A stretch of 64,000 nt of DNA, taken from contig OZ241340.1 of NCBI GenBank assembly GCA_965199975.1, positions 1,054,001 through 1,118,000 of the forward strand. Direction: 5' to 3'. The notes below the pieces were generated by a model. That model did no database searches. It saw nothing but the letters and a program-made list of their open reading frames with translations, and was not told the origin of the DNA. Below are positions 44,573-53,361 of the stretch, piece by piece. The first letter of the stretch is position 1; every line of letters starts with the position of its first letter. This stretch comes from JASLDZ01 sp965199975 (GTDB lineage: Bacteria > Pseudomonadota > Alphaproteobacteria > Caulobacterales > Caulobacteraceae). A program made the position numbers and the translations under genes.

Positions 44573-45756
44573 GCCTCGCCCCGCGCCCGCCCAGCCGCCG
44601 CGCCGCGCTCGCCGGCGCGCTCGCGCTGGCGGCCTGCGATCGCCAGGCGACGGCCCGCGACACCGCGGCGGATGACGCGGGCGGCGTCTTCCCCACCGCG
44701 GCCGGGCGCTCGGGCGGCGGTTTCGCCCCGCCCTCCGGCCAAGACGCGGCCCTGCCGACCGGCGCGCCCCCGCGCCTGCGCGATCTCGCGCCCTTCGCGT
44801 GGGGCGTGGAGGTGCAGAGCCATGAGCTGGCTGACGAGCCGGTCTACGCGCAGCTGGCCCGCACCCAGTGGTCGCAGCTGACCATCGGCTTCGAGGCCAA
44901 GATGGAGGTGGTGGTCAGGCCCGACGGGAGCTTCGACTTCGGCCCGGCCGAGGCGGTGGCCCGTTTCGCCGCGGCGAACGGGCAGAAGCTGATGGGCGCG
45001 GCGATGATCTGGCACGATCAGCAGCCCGAAGCCTTCTTGCGGCTGCAAGGCGATCCGGTCGCCTTCGGCCGGCTCTACGACGGCTACATCACGTCGCTCC
45101 TCACCCGCTTCCGGGGGCGGGCGCGCGGCTGGGACGTGGTCAACGAGCCGATCGACGACGACGGCGCGGCCCTGCGCTCATCGCTGTGGAGCCGGGTGCT
45201 GGGCCAGGAGGCCTACATGGTCCGCGCCTTCCAGGTCGCCCACGCCGCCGACCCGCAGGCGGTGCTGTTCCTCAACGAGGGCGGCCAGGAGATCCGGCCG
45301 AAGAAGCTCGACCTGCTGCTGCGGCTGGTGGAGCGCCTGCTCGAGGCGGGGGCGCCCATCGGCGGCCTGGGCGCCGAGCTGCACGTGGACGTCGACATCG
45401 CGCCCGGCGACATCGGCCGCTGCCTGCGCGCCATGGCGGGCCTCGGCCTGCCGATCCACGTCTCGGAGTTCGACTGCTCGCTGCAGAGCGCGCGGCGGAT
45501 CGACCTGCGCACGCGCGCCGACAAGCTGAAGCTGCAGCAGCGCATATACGCCGAGGCGGTGGAGGCCTTCGCCGCCCTGCCGGCGCGCCAGCGCTTCGCC
45601 TTCACAGTCTTCGGCGTGCGCGACAAGGACAGCTGGCTGCGCGTGGCGCCCAACGCCGGCGACGGCACGGACGCACCACTCCTGTTCGACGACGCAGGGC
45701 AGCCCAAGGCGGTGTTCTGGACGACCGCGAAGGCGCTGCGCAGCCTGCCGCGATAG
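44569..45756 (+). CDS. GH10 endo-beta-1,4-xylanase-like lipoprotein
   Basis: 395-residue glycoside hydrolase family 10 enzyme. The leader SRRAALAGALALAAC has a twin-arginine-like start and a lipobox, so it is probably anchored in the envelope. The acid/base glutamate is E193 in WDVVNEPIDDD and the nucleophile is E300 in IHVSEFDCS; FAWGVEVQ and AAMIWHDQQPEAF are other GH10 landmarks. Start is GTG at 44569 overlapping the polymerase stop. The coupling suggests that it trims or releases the polymer made by its partner rather than degrading plant xylan; that is inference. Confidence 0.87.
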   Translation: MSLAPRPPSRRAALAGALALAACDRQATARDTAADDAGGVFPTAAGRSGGGFAPPSGQDAALPTGAPPRLRDLAPFAWGVEVQSHELADEPVYAQLARTQWSQLTIGFEAKMEVVVRPDGSFDFGPAEAVARFAAANGQKLMGAAMIWHDQQPEAFLRLQGDPVAFGRLYDGYITSLLTRFRGRARGWDVVNEPIDDDGAALRSSLWSRVLGQEAYMVRAFQVAHAADPQAVLFLNEGGQEIRPKKLDLLLRLVERLLEAGAPIGGLGAELHVDVDIAPGDIGRCLRAMAGLGLPIHVSEFDCSLQSARRIDLRTRADKLKLQQRIYAEAVEAFAALPARQRFAFTVFGVRDKDSWLRVAPNAGDGTDAPLLFDDAGQPKAVFWTTAKALRSLPR

Positions 45757-45760
45757 CGTC

Positions 45761-46141
45761 CTACTTCTGTGTCCAGCCGCCGCCGGCGGGCTTGTACCAT
45801 TGGCCGGAGGGCATGCGGGCGAGGAGCTGGCGGTAGGCGGCCTCGCCCGCGGCGGTGGCGCTCACGCCCGTACTGGCGGCGGCCTGCTGATAGGCGGCGC
45901 GCCGGCCGGCGTTGATCTCGGACACCGCGCCGGCGGCGGCGCCGCTTGCGCGCACGAAGCCCAGGTAGCCCGACGCCTCCTCGCCGACCGCGCCAGAGGC
46001 CTTGGCGGCGTCGACCTGGGCCTTGGCGGCGGACTGCGCCTGCGCGGCTATCGGCGTGAGCACCACCGCGGCGGCCAGCGCGCCCGAACTCAAGGCCGCG
46101 GCGGAGAGGAGGGCGCGGGGCAGGCGGGTCAGGAGGGGCAT
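45761..46141 (-). CDS. ydbL: YdbL family (DUF1318) periplasmic protein
   Basis: 126-residue exported protein with signal peptide ending AAQAQ (about residue 36). The DUF1318 core includes AKASGAVGEEASGYLGFV, EINAGRRAAYQQAA and AYRQLLARMPSGQWYKP. In E. coli YdbL acts with YnbE and YdbH in an intermembrane bridge for phospholipids. Here all three genes lie together. The ATG at 46141 is 14 bases after ynbE. Confidence 0.88.
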   Translation of the reverse strand: MPLLTRLPRALLSAAALSSGALAAAVVLTPIAAQAQSAAKAQVDAAKASGAVGEEASGYLGFVRASGAAAGAVSEINAGRRAAYQQAAASTGVSATAAGEAAYRQLLARMPSGQWYKPAGGGWTQK

Positions 46142-46155
46142 GATCCGGGTCCTCG

Positions 46156-46335
46156 TCAGAACAGGTTCGGGTTCTGCTGGATGAGGCTCTGAACCTCCTT
46201 GTCCAGCTTGATGCGCACGTCGGCGTCGAGCTTGGCGTAGATCTGGATGGGGGCCACCTCCACCCGCACGGTGGGCGTGCAGGCGGCGATCGCGCTCGTC
46301 GCCGCCAGGAGCCCCAAAGGCGCCGTCCATCGCAT
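46156..46335 (-). CDS. ynbE: YnbE-family lipoprotein
   Basis: 59-residue lipoprotein: signal ending in lipobox AIAAC, then TPTVRVEVAPIQIYAKLDAD and a C-terminal IQQNPNLF. YnbE in E. coli stacks onto the C-terminus of YdbH to complete a bridge to the outer membrane. The ATG at 46335 is preferred over 46359. It lies between ydbH and ydbL on the minus strand. Confidence 0.88.
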   Translation of the reverse strand: MRWTAPLGLLAATSAIAACTPTVRVEVAPIQIYAKLDADVRIKLDKEVQSLIQQNPNLF

Positions 46336-46377
46336 ACGCTCGTCCCCCGACGTGGTCATGGACGCCGGTCTGGCGCC

Positions 46378-49300
46378 TCAGGGCTGAACCGCCGCTGAAC
46401 CCGCCGGCGCCACGGGCGTGGCGTGGCCGAGGTTCACGTAGGCCTTATACAGGTCGTCGAAATTGAGCGAGGTGTCGAGCGTCAGGTCCACCTGCGTGCC
46501 CTTGGGCAGCGGGATCGTCTTAGCGAAGGCGCGCCCGCGCAGGAGGTCGAGCAGGCCCACCCGCGCCGGACGGCCCACCTTGGGGTCGTGGCGGCCCTTG
46601 ATGTGGAAAAGCACGCCCAGCCGCCCGCCCGGCTGGCTGTTCACCCGCGCGTCGAGGTCGGTGAAGGCGAGGTCCTCCAGCGCCTGGAAGGCGAAGTCCT
46701 GCGCGGCCGAGGGCGGGGCGCCGGCCGGGCCGCCGTCGGCCGCGACGCCGGTCAGGGCGCTGCGCACCAGGGTGAGGCGACCCGGCCCCTGCGCCTTCAG
46801 CTCGCCCTTGCTGAAATGCAGGCCGTCGGGCCCGAGGCTGAAGGGCAGCACGCCGTCCAGCACCGCCTGCAGCTTCAGCGCCCGCGACAGGTTCACCGCC
46901 TCGAGCAGGGGCGCCACCTGCACGCCCTGCGCACGCGCGACGCCCGTGATCGCAGCGCCCGGCTTCAGCGGCACGCGCATGGCGTCGAGCGAGACGCGGC
47001 CGCCGCCCAGCGTCGCCTGCGCCGAGGCCAGCTCGAGCGCCTGCGGCGCGAGCCGCACCACCGCCTCCATGTCGGTCAGCGGCAGCAGCGTCTGCAGCGC
47101 CTGCACGTGGATGCGCTGGCCGGGCGCGGTGGTGAGGGGATCGAGCGAAGAGATGACGAGGTCGGTGGACAGCCCCTTCACCGGCCCGGCGGGCGACTTC
47201 AGGTCGAGGCCCGTGGTGCGGAAGCGGGCGTCGCCCGCCGCGCCCGCCTTGCCCCAGGCGAGGTGCAGGCCCGCCGAGGCGTCGCCCTTCACCTCCGTGC
47301 CGAAGGGCGCCAGCGCCGGCAGCACCATGGCCGGCTGCAGGCCGTCCGGCGCGAAGGCGAGCGCCGGCGCGTCGAGCGTCATCATCCCGTCGCCGGTGTC
47401 GAAGCGTTGCACCAGATGCAGCGGCCCCAGCGGGCGCCGGCCCTGCGCCAGGCTGATCGCGAGCGCAGCGTCCGCATCGTGCTGGGAGAGCCGCACCGCC
47501 CCACTCGCCAGCAGCGGCTGGAACCGCAGGGGCGTGGAGGTGTCGCGCAGCCGGGCGGAGGCGATCCGCACCTCGCCGCCCCACCCCGCGCCCGCGCCCG
47601 ACAGGCGCACGCCGCCCGAAGCCTGCATGACGGCGATCTTGGCCGCCGGGGCCTCGGCGGTGAGCGAGGGCGCGCGCGCCGCCACACGCCAACCGTGGGC
47701 GTCGCTCTCGAGCAGGGGCGCGGGTGCGGGGCAGAGGCGTGCGGAGAGGTCGCGCGCCAGCGGCGCCCCGCCGTCGCCCAGGTAGGCGCCCAGCGTCACA
47801 TCGGTGCAGCGGGCGGCGCGCACCGCGAGGCGGCGCCCCTGCGCCATCACGTCGCCCGCAAGCGCGAAGCGTGCGTTGCGAAGCGGTCCGGCGGAGCCCT
47901 CCAGCGCGAGGCTCACGCCGGGCGCCCGCAGGCGCCCCCGCGCGAGCGCGATGGCCGGGGCGGCGAAGCTCACCTGCGGCAGACCGCCGCCCGCCAGCGT
48001 GGCGGCGAAGCGCCCGCGCCCGTCGGTCGCCGCGCCGCTCCAGCTCGCTTGAGTCACGGCGAGCCGCGCCCCGCCGTCGGCGGCGAGGGCCGCCGGCGCC
48101 GCCAGGGCGATGCGCCAGTCGCGGCCTGCGCCGGCAACCGACACGCGCGGGACGCTTACGCTCGCGCCGGCGAGGCTGCGGGCGAGGGCGGCGCGCAGAT
48201 CGCTCCAGCCGTCGGGCGCCAGCGCCGCCGCCAGGCGCGCCGCAGCGGCGGGGTCGAGTCCGCCATGCGCCGAGCCCCCGACGTCGCCCTGGAGCCGCAG
48301 CCCGTCGCGCAGGGCCGCGCGCCCGCGTCCGGTCAAATGCACGGCGTCCAGCCGCACCCGCTCGCCGCCCACGTGCGCTTCGCCGCTGTCGGCGGAAAGC
48401 TGCAGCGTCACCGGCGAGCGCGCCACCGCGGTCCCGCGCGCGGCGGAGGCGTCGATCGCCGCCGCCGCCATGCGCGCCCGTACGCCGTCGAGGCGGTTCC
48501 CCGCAGCCGAGGTCGCGGCTGCGACCAGCGTGGCGTCGGCCGCGCCGACCACGTGTTCGCCGCCGCGGTCGAGCACCCCGTCAAAATGCGTGTCGACCCG
48601 CGCGTCGGAGAGCTGCGCGCCCTGGACCTGCGCCGAGGACGCCCGCAGCACGGCGTCGGCGGTGACATGACCGTCGAGCAGGCTCTGGGCGTCGCGGCCG
48701 TAGGGCAGGTCGGCGTCCAGCCGCAGCCGGGCGGACCGCGCGGCGCCCTGCGGGGCGTGCACGCTCGAAGCGGTCAGGTCGGTCGTGAGCTTCACCCGCT
48801 CGGCGTCGGCCTGCGCGCGGATGCGGCCGGCCAGATCGCGCGCGCTCCAGCCGTGCTCGACGGCTGCGGCTGCGGCGACGTGCAGGTCGGCCGAGATCAG
48901 CCGCCCGGCGTGCAGCCGCACGTCGCCCCGCGCCTTCGCCGGACCGGCCGGGGCGGCCAGGTCGAGCCGCCCGTCACGCACCGTCACGTCCGGCCCGGGC
49001 GGGCCGCCGGGCTTGGCGGCCAGTGCGTCGTCGACCAGGGGCTGCAGCGCGCCGAAGGTGAGGCGCCGCCCGTCCCAGCGCGCCTTGAGCCTTGGCCGAT
49101 CGAGCACCACGGCCGTCACCTTCGGCGTCCCGCCGCCCGGCGGCGGCCAGGCGGCGAAGCTGATCCGCAGGTGCGGGACCACCAGGTCGGGATCGCCCGC
49201 GGGGCCGATCGCCAGCGACCCCTCCGCCCCCGAGCCGTCGAGCCGGGTGAGGTGGACGCTGGCCAGCACGCCGCGCCGCGCCAGGGCGTCGACCACCAGC

Positions 49301-49434
49301 CGCGCGCCCAGCGCGCTGCGTTGTGTCCACAGCACCGCGCCGCCCGACGCGAGGGCGAGCACGCCCACGGCCACGCCGGCGGCGAGCACCCGGCGCGTGC
49401 GCCGGTGCGGGGTCTTGGCCGGTGGACTCGCCAC
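46378..49434 (-). CDS. ydbH: YdbH-like AsmA-type intermembrane lipid transport protein
   Basis: 1018-residue protein anchored by one N-terminal span (VLAAGVAVGVLALASGGAVLW is the core, about residues 16-36) with a long periplasmic, beta-rich body as in YdbH/TamB/YhdP proteins that bridge the inner and outer membranes. The conserved C-terminal region reads LEDLAFTDLDARVNSQPGG, VLFHIKGRHDP and VDLTLDTSLNFDDL. The GTG at 49434 is chosen; the open frame extends across the divergent modE-like start and is not credible beyond this. YnbE follows at 42 bases. Confidence 0.88.
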   Translation of the reverse strand: MASPPAKTPHRRTRRVLAAGVAVGVLALASGGAVLWTQRSALGARLVVDALARRGVLASVHLTRLDGSGAEGSLAIGPAGDPDLVVPHLRISFAAWPPPGGGTPKVTAVVLDRPRLKARWDGRRLTFGALQPLVDDALAAKPGGPPGPDVTVRDGRLDLAAPAGPAKARGDVRLHAGRLISADLHVAAAAAVEHGWSARDLAGRIRAQADAERVKLTTDLTASSVHAPQGAARSARLRLDADLPYGRDAQSLLDGHVTADAVLRASSAQVQGAQLSDARVDTHFDGVLDRGGEHVVGAADATLVAAATSAAGNRLDGVRARMAAAAIDASAARGTAVARSPVTLQLSADSGEAHVGGERVRLDAVHLTGRGRAALRDGLRLQGDVGGSAHGGLDPAAAARLAAALAPDGWSDLRAALARSLAGASVSVPRVSVAGAGRDWRIALAAPAALAADGGARLAVTQASWSGAATDGRGRFAATLAGGGLPQVSFAAPAIALARGRLRAPGVSLALEGSAGPLRNARFALAGDVMAQGRRLAVRAARCTDVTLGAYLGDGGAPLARDLSARLCPAPAPLLESDAHGWRVAARAPSLTAEAPAAKIAVMQASGGVRLSGAGAGWGGEVRIASARLRDTSTPLRFQPLLASGAVRLSQHDADAALAISLAQGRRPLGPLHLVQRFDTGDGMMTLDAPALAFAPDGLQPAMVLPALAPFGTEVKGDASAGLHLAWGKAGAAGDARFRTTGLDLKSPAGPVKGLSTDLVISSLDPLTTAPGQRIHVQALQTLLPLTDMEAVVRLAPQALELASAQATLGGGRVSLDAMRVPLKPGAAITGVARAQGVQVAPLLEAVNLSRALKLQAVLDGVLPFSLGPDGLHFSKGELKAQGPGRLTLVRSALTGVAADGGPAGAPPSAAQDFAFQALEDLAFTDLDARVNSQPGGRLGVLFHIKGRHDPKVGRPARVGLLDLLRGRAFAKTIPLPKGTQVDLTLDTSLNFDDLYKAYVNLGHATPVAPAGSAAVQP

Positions 49435-49519
49435 GCGGCCATCTGCCCCGCGGCGCGGGGCGGGAGCAAGGGCGGCCCGCGCTCGCACGCGCGCCCGCGA
49501 TGTGGCACAGGGCCGCCGC

Positions 49520-50335
49520 ATGACGCAGGCCCTCCTGCACCCCCGCTTCCAGCTGGAGCACGGTCGCGGCTCCCGCGTGGGCGCCGATCGCATCCGCCTG
49601 CTGCAGGCGATCGCCGCCGAAGGCTCCATCACCGCCGCCGCCAAGGCGGTGGGGTTGAGCTATCGCGGCGCGTGGGACGCGGTGCAGGCGCTCAACACGC
49701 TGTTCGGCCGGCCCATGGTCGAGGCGCAGGTCGGCGGGCGCGAGGGCGGCCAGGCGGCGGTGACCCCCGCCGGCCACGCGCTGATCCTCGCCTTCGATCG
49801 CATCGATCGCGAGCTGGCCCACGTGGTCGGCCAGCTGGAAGCCCACTTGGCCGAGCACGAACCCCTCGACCGCCTCTCCTGGAGACTCGGCATGAAGACC
49901 AGCGCCCGCAACACCCTTTCAGGCGTGGTGGCCAAGGTGACCCCCGGCGCGGTGAACAGCGAGGTGACGTTGCACGTCGGCCGAGGCGCCTCCACCGACC
50001 ACGGCGCGGCGATCGTCGCCATCGTCACCAAGGAAAGCGCGCAGGAGTTGGCGCTCGCACCCGGCCGGCCGGCCATGGCGCTGGTGAAGTCGTCCTTCGT
50101 GATCCTGGCCGCCGAGCACGACCCGCTGCGCACCTCGGCGCGCAACCGGCTGGAGGGCGTGGTCGTCGAGCACCGTGTCGGCGCGGTGAACGACGAGGTG
50201 GTGCTCGACTGCGGCCACGACCTGCGCATCACCGCCACGCTCACCCGCGAGTCGGGCGAGGCGCTGGGCCTGGCCGTCGGCGCGCCGGCCCAGGCGTTGA
50301 TCAAGGCCAGCCACGTGATCGTGGCGGTCGACTGA
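49520..50335 (+). CDS. modE: ModE-type molybdate-responsive regulator
   Basis: 271-residue regulator with an N-terminal winged helix of the ModE/LysR type (RIRLLQAIAAEGSITAAAKA, LSYRGAWDAVQALNTLFG) and two C-terminal Mop/TOBE domains beginning TSARNTLSGVVAKVTPGAV and TSARNRLEGVVVEHRVGAV, each binding molybdate. Full ModE architecture and size. No modABC transporter lies next to it. A molybdenum enzyme gene lies 18 kb away, a possible target. It is divergent from ydbH with an 85-base gap that should hold both promoters. Confidence 0.92.
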   Translation: MTQALLHPRFQLEHGRGSRVGADRIRLLQAIAAEGSITAAAKAVGLSYRGAWDAVQALNTLFGRPMVEAQVGGREGGQAAVTPAGHALILAFDRIDRELAHVVGQLEAHLAEHEPLDRLSWRLGMKTSARNTLSGVVAKVTPGAVNSEVTLHVGRGASTDHGAAIVAIVTKESAQELALAPGRPAMALVKSSFVILAAEHDPLRTSARNRLEGVVVEHRVGAVNDEVVLDCGHDLRITATLTRESGEALGLAVGAPAQALIKASHVIVAVD

Positions 50336-50342
50336 GGCGGCG

Positions 50343-51290
50343 CTAGCGAACGCCCGCCAGGAGCGCGCCCAGCCGGTAGCCCGCCAGCGCCAGCTGCCCG
50401 CTCGTGACGTCGCGGGCGTGCGCGACGTAGGCGGGCGTCATCACCACCGCTTTCGCCGGGGACGTCCCCCCGGTGAAGGCGCCGCGCGCGTAGACGTCGT
50501 TGCGGGCGATCTCGCGGGTGTCGGCCACCCAGCGCGCGAAGGCGGCGTCCGCATCCGGAGGAGGCGGGTCGAGGGGATCGGGATGGGCGGCGGCCACGTC
50601 CGCCTCCAGCGCCGTGGGGCTCTCGCGGCCCAGGCCGCTCCCCGCGCCGCCGGCCGGACCTGTGGCGCGCCCCGCGGAATCCCAGAACCAGTGCAGCTTC
50701 TGCGGCGCGGCGTCCGGCGCGGTCTTCACCCAGGCGGTGTTGCCGCCCTGGTCGGTGAGGGGGAAGCGCGCATCCATCCAGAAGCCGGCGTGCAGCGGCT
50801 CGTGCATGTCGCCCACGATGTGGAACACCCAGCACAGCGCCACCGCGCGATCGCCCGCCGCGGCCTTGGGGTCGCGCGCCACGCGCAGCTCGTGGCGGAA
50901 GGCGGGCTCGGCCTCGCCGAAGGCCACGGGCAGGGCCCAGCGCATGCCGGAGACGGCCTTCTGGCTGTAATGCCAGTCGTCGTGGTCGAAAGGCGTGCGG
51001 CGCACCTCGTCGGGCCAGCGGGCCATCAGCTCGAACAGTCGGCGGTCGTGCGCGGGCCCGGGCGCCATGCCGGCGAGCGCCCGGTCGAAGCGGGCGCGAT
51101 CGGGGTGAGCCTCCATGACCCGCACGATGGCCGCCATTGCCGCCGGGTCGCGGCGCATGAGATCGTCGTAGGCGAGCGCGCCCGTCGTCATGTGCCCGGC
51201 GCCGAGCCAGGCCCAGGCGGGGACGGCGCCTGCGAGCAGCAGCACGAGGGCGGCGAGAAGCGCGCGGGCCGGGCGAAGCATCTGCGGCAT
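50343..51290 (-). CDS. S1/P1-type nuclease
   Basis: 315-residue secreted zinc nuclease of the S1/P1 family that cleaves single-stranded nucleic acid. Signal peptide MLRPARALLAALVLLLAG ends at AWA, so the mature chain would begin with Trp (WLGAGHMTTG), the zinc-binding N-terminus of the family. Other metal-site motifs are FDHDDWHYSQKA, ALCWVFHIVGDMHEPLHAG and DQGGNTAWV. An ATG three codons in (51281) is an alternative start. The stop is seven bases from the convergent modE-like stop. Confidence 0.9.
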   Translation of the reverse strand: MPQMLRPARALLAALVLLLAGAVPAWAWLGAGHMTTGALAYDDLMRRDPAAMAAIVRVMEAHPDRARFDRALAGMAPGPAHDRRLFELMARWPDEVRRTPFDHDDWHYSQKAVSGMRWALPVAFGEAEPAFRHELRVARDPKAAAGDRAVALCWVFHIVGDMHEPLHAGFWMDARFPLTDQGGNTAWVKTAPDAAPQKLHWFWDSAGRATGPAGGAGSGLGRESPTALEADVAAAHPDPLDPPPPDADAAFARWVADTREIARNDVYARGAFTGGTSPAKAVVMTPAYVAHARDVTSGQLALAGYRLGALLAGVR

Positions 51291-51410
51291 GCGGAGAAGT
51301 TCGCGGACGACGCCCCCGCCTCCCGCGTCGCAGGTAAGGCGCGCAGGGCCATGAGAAAAGGCTGTCGCGAGCGGGTTTCGTCGGCGCGGCGCGGCGCCTA
51401 GATTGCGCGC

Positions 51411-52409
51411 ATGAACGCGCTCGTGAGCACGCCCGACCGCACCGGCCTCGTACCCCCCGACCGGGATGCTTCGGCATGGGCCCTGCCGCCGCCGGGAGCG
51501 CGGGTGAAGCTGGGGTCCGACGCGCACAAGGCGTTGTTCGCGCGCACCCTGCTCGACACCTTCGATCCCTATCGGCCCGCGCTGATCGATTGGCCCCAGC
51601 TTGCGCCCGACGCGCTGCAGCGCGTCACCAGCCTACCGATCTGGGACATCGCGGTGCAGACCGAGGGCAAGGCGGGCACCCGCATGCAGAACTACGCCGA
51701 CGTGATCGCCGATCCGCTGGTGAAGAAGGCGCTCGACCTCAACGCCTTCGAGGAGCGGCGCCACAAGCTGGTGCTCTCCGGCCTCGTCCATGCCTATGGC
51801 ATCCCGCTGGAGCCCGAGCCCGCATACAAGGTGCCCAAGGACCGCGAGTGGGCCTACATGGTCACCGGCTTCTCGGAGTGCGTGGACAGCTTCTTCGCCT
51901 TCGGCCTGTTCGAGACGGCGCGCCGTTCCGGCTTCTTCCCGCCCGAGCTGGTGGAGACCTTCGAGCCCGTGGTGCACGAGGAGGGGCGCCACATCCTGTT
52001 CTTCGCCAACTGGGTGGCGTGGCACCGGCGCCACCTCAACATCTTCCAGCGCATCGCCTTCGAGGCGAAGGTCGCGGCGGTGTGGGTGTTCCTGGCCTAC
52101 GAGCGCATGGGCATCGCCTCGGGCATGGACGATGCGGGTGACGCGCAGAAGGACAAGGTCAAGGCGAAACAGGCGCAGGACAACAACTTCACCGTCACAG
52201 GCGCGAGCGCGGTGGGCGAGGACCTGGACGTGTGGGAGCTGATGGCGCTGTGCGTGTCGGAGAACGACCGGCGCCTGGGCGTGTACGACGCGCGGCTGGT
52301 GCGCCCGGTGTTCATGCCCAACCTCGTGCGCGTGGCGCTGTGGGTGGTGAAGCGCCTGCCCAAGAAACGCCGCCCGCCGGCCGCGCCCGCCGGCGCCCTG
52401 CCGGCCTGA
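51411..52409 (+). CDS. Ferritin-like domain protein of unknown function
   Basis: 332-residue soluble protein. Carboxylate/histidine pairs typical of ferritin-like di-iron helices are visible: NAFEERRHKLV (about residue 112) and PVVHEEGRHILFF (about 188), with ECVDSFFAFGLFE between. It is probably a di-iron oxygenase-like or redox protein of a family that I cannot name. The C-terminus is basic and Pro/Ala-rich. It is divergent from the S1/P1 nuclease and convergent with flgL (12-base gap). Confidence 0.7.
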   Translation: MNALVSTPDRTGLVPPDRDASAWALPPPGARVKLGSDAHKALFARTLLDTFDPYRPALIDWPQLAPDALQRVTSLPIWDIAVQTEGKAGTRMQNYADVIADPLVKKALDLNAFEERRHKLVLSGLVHAYGIPLEPEPAYKVPKDREWAYMVTGFSECVDSFFAFGLFETARRSGFFPPELVETFEPVVHEEGRHILFFANWVAWHRRHLNIFQRIAFEAKVAAVWVFLAYERMGIASGMDDAGDAQKDKVKAKQAQDNNFTVTGASAVGEDLDVWELMALCVSENDRRLGVYDARLVRPVFMPNLVRVALWVVKRLPKKRRPPAAPAGALPA

Positions 52410-52421
52410 CGCCCGCCGGCC

Positions 52422-53357
52422 TCAGCTCGTGCCGCTGAGGAGGTTGAGCAGCGACGAGCCCCTCAGCGTCTGGAACAGCTGGGCCGAGGCGGCCAGCGAG
52501 GTCTGCGCCAGCTGCAGGTCGGTCGCCGCCTTGGCCGGATCGGCGTCGGCGATGTCGCCGAGCACTGCGGTCGCGGCGTTCTGCTGATCGGCCACGCGCG
52601 CCTGGGCGGAGGCGATGCGGCTCTGCGTCACCCCGTTCTGCGCCACGGCCGTGGAGACGGTGGCCGAGGCCGCGTCGAACTGGCTGAGCGTCGACTGCAG
52701 GAAGGCGGCGTCGGCGGTGGTGAGCGAGCTGGGGAACTGGCCGGTGGCGGGATAGGTGGCCTGCACGTAGCTCACCACCGACTTCAGCACGTCGAACAGC
52801 GGCTGGCCGATGTCGCTGGCGAGCTGGCCGGTCTGCACCGACAGGTTGTCGTCCACCCGGCTCACCGCCTTCAGCTGGCCGTTCTGGAAGGGCTGGGCGG
52901 TGGTCGGCAGGGCGGTGAGCGCCAGCGCCTTCACCGGCGGCGTGTCCGACTGGCCGCCGGAGAACAGGTACTGGCCCTGGTAGTTGACGTTCAGCGCGTC
53001 CGACGCCTCGCCGAACCAGCCCTGCAGCTCCTGCACCAGCGTGGCGCCGCCGTTGTTGGCCAGCGCCTTGAACACCGCCTGGCGCGCGCCGCCCGCAGCG
53101 CTCGACACGCCGTCCAGCGCCTGCGCCTGGGCGGAGAGCTTGTCGGACAGGGCCGAGCCGGAGTTCACGTAGGCGTCCAGCCGCGACTTCACGGCCTTCG
53201 TGGCCGTCAAGGCGTCGGCGGCGGCGCCATAGCCCTTCAGGTCGGTGGCGAGCTCGCCGCTGGAGATCTGGCTCTGCGCCACCGACAGCCGGTTCTGCGC
53301 GGTGTTGATGCCCCCCAGTATGGCCGAATACGAGGCGGCGTTGGAGACGCGGTCCAT
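52422..53357 (-). CDS. flgL: Hook-filament junction protein FlgL
   Basis: 311-residue hook-associated protein 3, of the flagellin superfamily. The N-terminus VSNAASYSAILGGINTAQNR with LSVAQSQISSGELATD and the C-terminal amphipathic DLQLAQTSLAASAQLFQTLR are the conserved coiled-coil ends. It starts four bases after the flgK stop on the same strand. It joins hook to filament. Confidence 0.93.
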   Translation of the reverse strand: MDRVSNAASYSAILGGINTAQNRLSVAQSQISSGELATDLKGYGAAADALTATKAVKSRLDAYVNSGSALSDKLSAQAQALDGVSSAAGGARQAVFKALANNGGATLVQELQGWFGEASDALNVNYQGQYLFSGGQSDTPPVKALALTALPTTAQPFQNGQLKAVSRVDDNLSVQTGQLASDIGQPLFDVLKSVVSYVQATYPATGQFPSSLTTADAAFLQSTLSQFDAASATVSTAVAQNGVTQSRIASAQARVADQQNAATAVLGDIADADPAKAATDLQLAQTSLAASAQLFQTLRGSSLLNLLSGTS

Positions 53358-53361
53358 AGGC

